The notes under the pieces: generated by a model
The model's input: the letters and a program-made list of their open reading frames with translations, nothing else
Databases searched by the model: none
What the model was told of the DNA's origin: nothing
NCBI RefSeq assembly: GCF_011040495.1
Contig: NZ_CP049037.1
Span: 1,860,001-1,924,000 of the forward strand
DNA length: 64,000 nt
DNA from: Pseudohalocynthiibacter aestuariivivens
GTDB lineage: Bacteria > Pseudomonadota > Alphaproteobacteria > Rhodobacterales > Rhodobacteraceae
Direction: 5' to 3'
In this document: positions 63,366-64,000 of the stretch, piece by piece
Position numbering within the stretch: the stretch's first letter is position 1
How the letters are laid out: every line of letters begins with the position of its first letter
Program-made: the position numbers and the translations under genes

Positions 63366-64000
63366 TCGACAATCCAGTACCTTGGCCCAACGGCGCAAAA
63401 TGCGCGGCCTGCGTGACCTTTGACATGGATGCCGACAGTCTGATCCATATCAGCCACCCCAAGGAAAGCCACCGCAAGGCGGCAACCACATCTATGCTGC
63501 AATACGGTCCCGAAATTGCCATCCCGCGCATTGTCGAAACCTATCGCCGCCTCGGGATCAGACAAACCTTCTATATCCCGGCGTGGTGCGTTGAACGCTA
63601 TCCTCGTGCCATCGAGACCATCCTGAACGGCGGCCATGAGATCGGCCATCACGGCTACATTCACGAACACCCGAATGAACTGGAACCCGCCGAAGAGGCG
63701 CATTGGCTGGACGTCGGGATAGACATTATCAAGCGCGCAACCGGCAAGGCACCGCGCGGTTGGCGTGCGCCGTTATACAACATGTCCGACGTGTCGTGTG
63801 ATCTGATCGCCGAACGTGGCTTTTCCTATGATGCCTCCCTCATGGGTGACGACCAGCCCTATATGCTGGAGACCGCAAAAGGCAGCTTGGTCGAGTTACC
63901 AACCCATTGGGGACTTGATGACTGGCCCCAGTTCGTCCAGTCGGACGACTTGGGATATTTCGGCAATATCATGCCCCCCAGCGTCGGGTTTGAGCCGTAT
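63362..64000 (+). CDS. Polysaccharide deacetylase family (CE4/NodB) protein, truncated by window end
   Basis: The first 213 residues show a NodB fold: CVTFDMDAD (catalytic Asp and metal Asp), GGHEIGHHGYIHEHP (metal His-x3-His) and APRGWRAPLYNMS (Arg motif). The pattern resembles the HpPgdA/allantoinase-PuuE branch, which includes small-molecule amidases as well as deacetylases. No signal peptide is present, and the ATGA overlap with the SDR gene ties it to the catabolic operon. A cytosolic amide or ureide hydrolase is therefore more likely than a wall deacetylase. Confidence 0.88.
   Translation, partial: MIDNPVPWPNGAKCAACVTFDMDADSLIHISHPKESHRKAATTSMLQYGPEIAIPRIVETYRRLGIRQTFYIPAWCVERYPRAIETILNGGHEIGHHGYIHEHPNELEPAEEAHWLDVGIDIIKRATGKAPRGWRAPLYNMSDVSCDLIAERGFSYDASLMGDDQPYMLETAKGSLVELPTHWGLDDWPQFVQSDDLGYFGNIMPPSVGFEPY

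Noticed and set aside
1..64000. CRISPR arrays, tRNA or rRNA genes, insertion sequences or prophage
   Set aside because: I scanned for direct repeats with spacers, cloverleaf-like segments, transposase frames with flanking inverted repeats and phage structural genes, and found none that hold up.

Overview
The window comes from a Rhodobacteraceae-type alphaproteobacterium (Roseobacter-like). This is inferred from the moderately high GC content, the many TRAP and ABC transporters, the uvrC-pgsA-moaD-moaE order, the ftsK-exoD-lolA neighbourhood, and the style of the Shine-Dalgarno sites with frequent ATGA/TGATG overlaps. I see no rRNA, tRNA, IS element, prophage or CRISPR array. Both ends cut genes: a thiolase on the left and a CE4 polysaccharide deacetylase on the right.

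Layout. 1-12.2 kb is mostly housekeeping: thiolase 5' end, an RsbV/RsbW-like pair, a gamma-glutamyltransferase, hspQ, an AEC permease, a lytic-transglycosylase lipoprotein, lolA, exoD, ftsK, an aminotransferase and an amidase, followed by a UbiH-family hydroxylase. 13.5-19.9 kb is a compact nine-gene minus-strand operon in which every product has an export signal. It holds an M14-like peptidase, an unknown Cys-rich protein, an HExxH metallopeptidase, two near-duplicate trypsin zymogens, two DUF4384-like proteins, a YscW/YbaY-like lipoprotein and an OmpA-domain protein. A divergent two-gene operon of unknown function sits opposite, and the two appear to share back-to-back promoters. 21-28.9 kb is core again: SCP2 protein, moaE, moaD, pgsA, uvrC, a Ca/Na exchanger, a tiny CxxC membrane protein, an S49 peptidase and an ABC-2 exporter. 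29-32.5 kb (plus strand) carries an amine oxidase, a DMT transporter and an alpha-methylacyl-CoA racemase-like protein.

32.6-45.1 kb is all minus strand and carries three TRAP uptake systems (two TAXI type, one mannitol/chloroaromatic-type three-gene system). Between them lie a LysR regulator and a histidine ammonia-lyase homologue whose MIO triad reads Ala-Cys-Gly and whose conserved catalytic Tyr is Leu. 45.3-51.6 kb is a dipeptide ABC transporter operon led by an M19 dipeptidase. Upstream of it, 51.7-56.2 kb encodes a large secreted protein with five PPC-like repeats and a secreted partner of unknown function.

56.3-64 kb is a divergent catabolic locus. On one side are an SsuABC/TauABC-type transporter and a ureohydrolase; on the other are a TetR regulator, a second ureohydrolase, two SDR dehydrogenases and a CE4 deacetylase. 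A perfect 13-bp palindrome lies in the shared promoter region. The most plausible reading is TetR-controlled uptake and breakdown of a guanidino compound.

The strongest leads for new biology are the secreted protease/envelope operon (13.5-21 kb), the atypical ammonia-lyase with its transporters (32.6-38.4 kb), and the two-ureohydrolase locus (56.3-64 kb).
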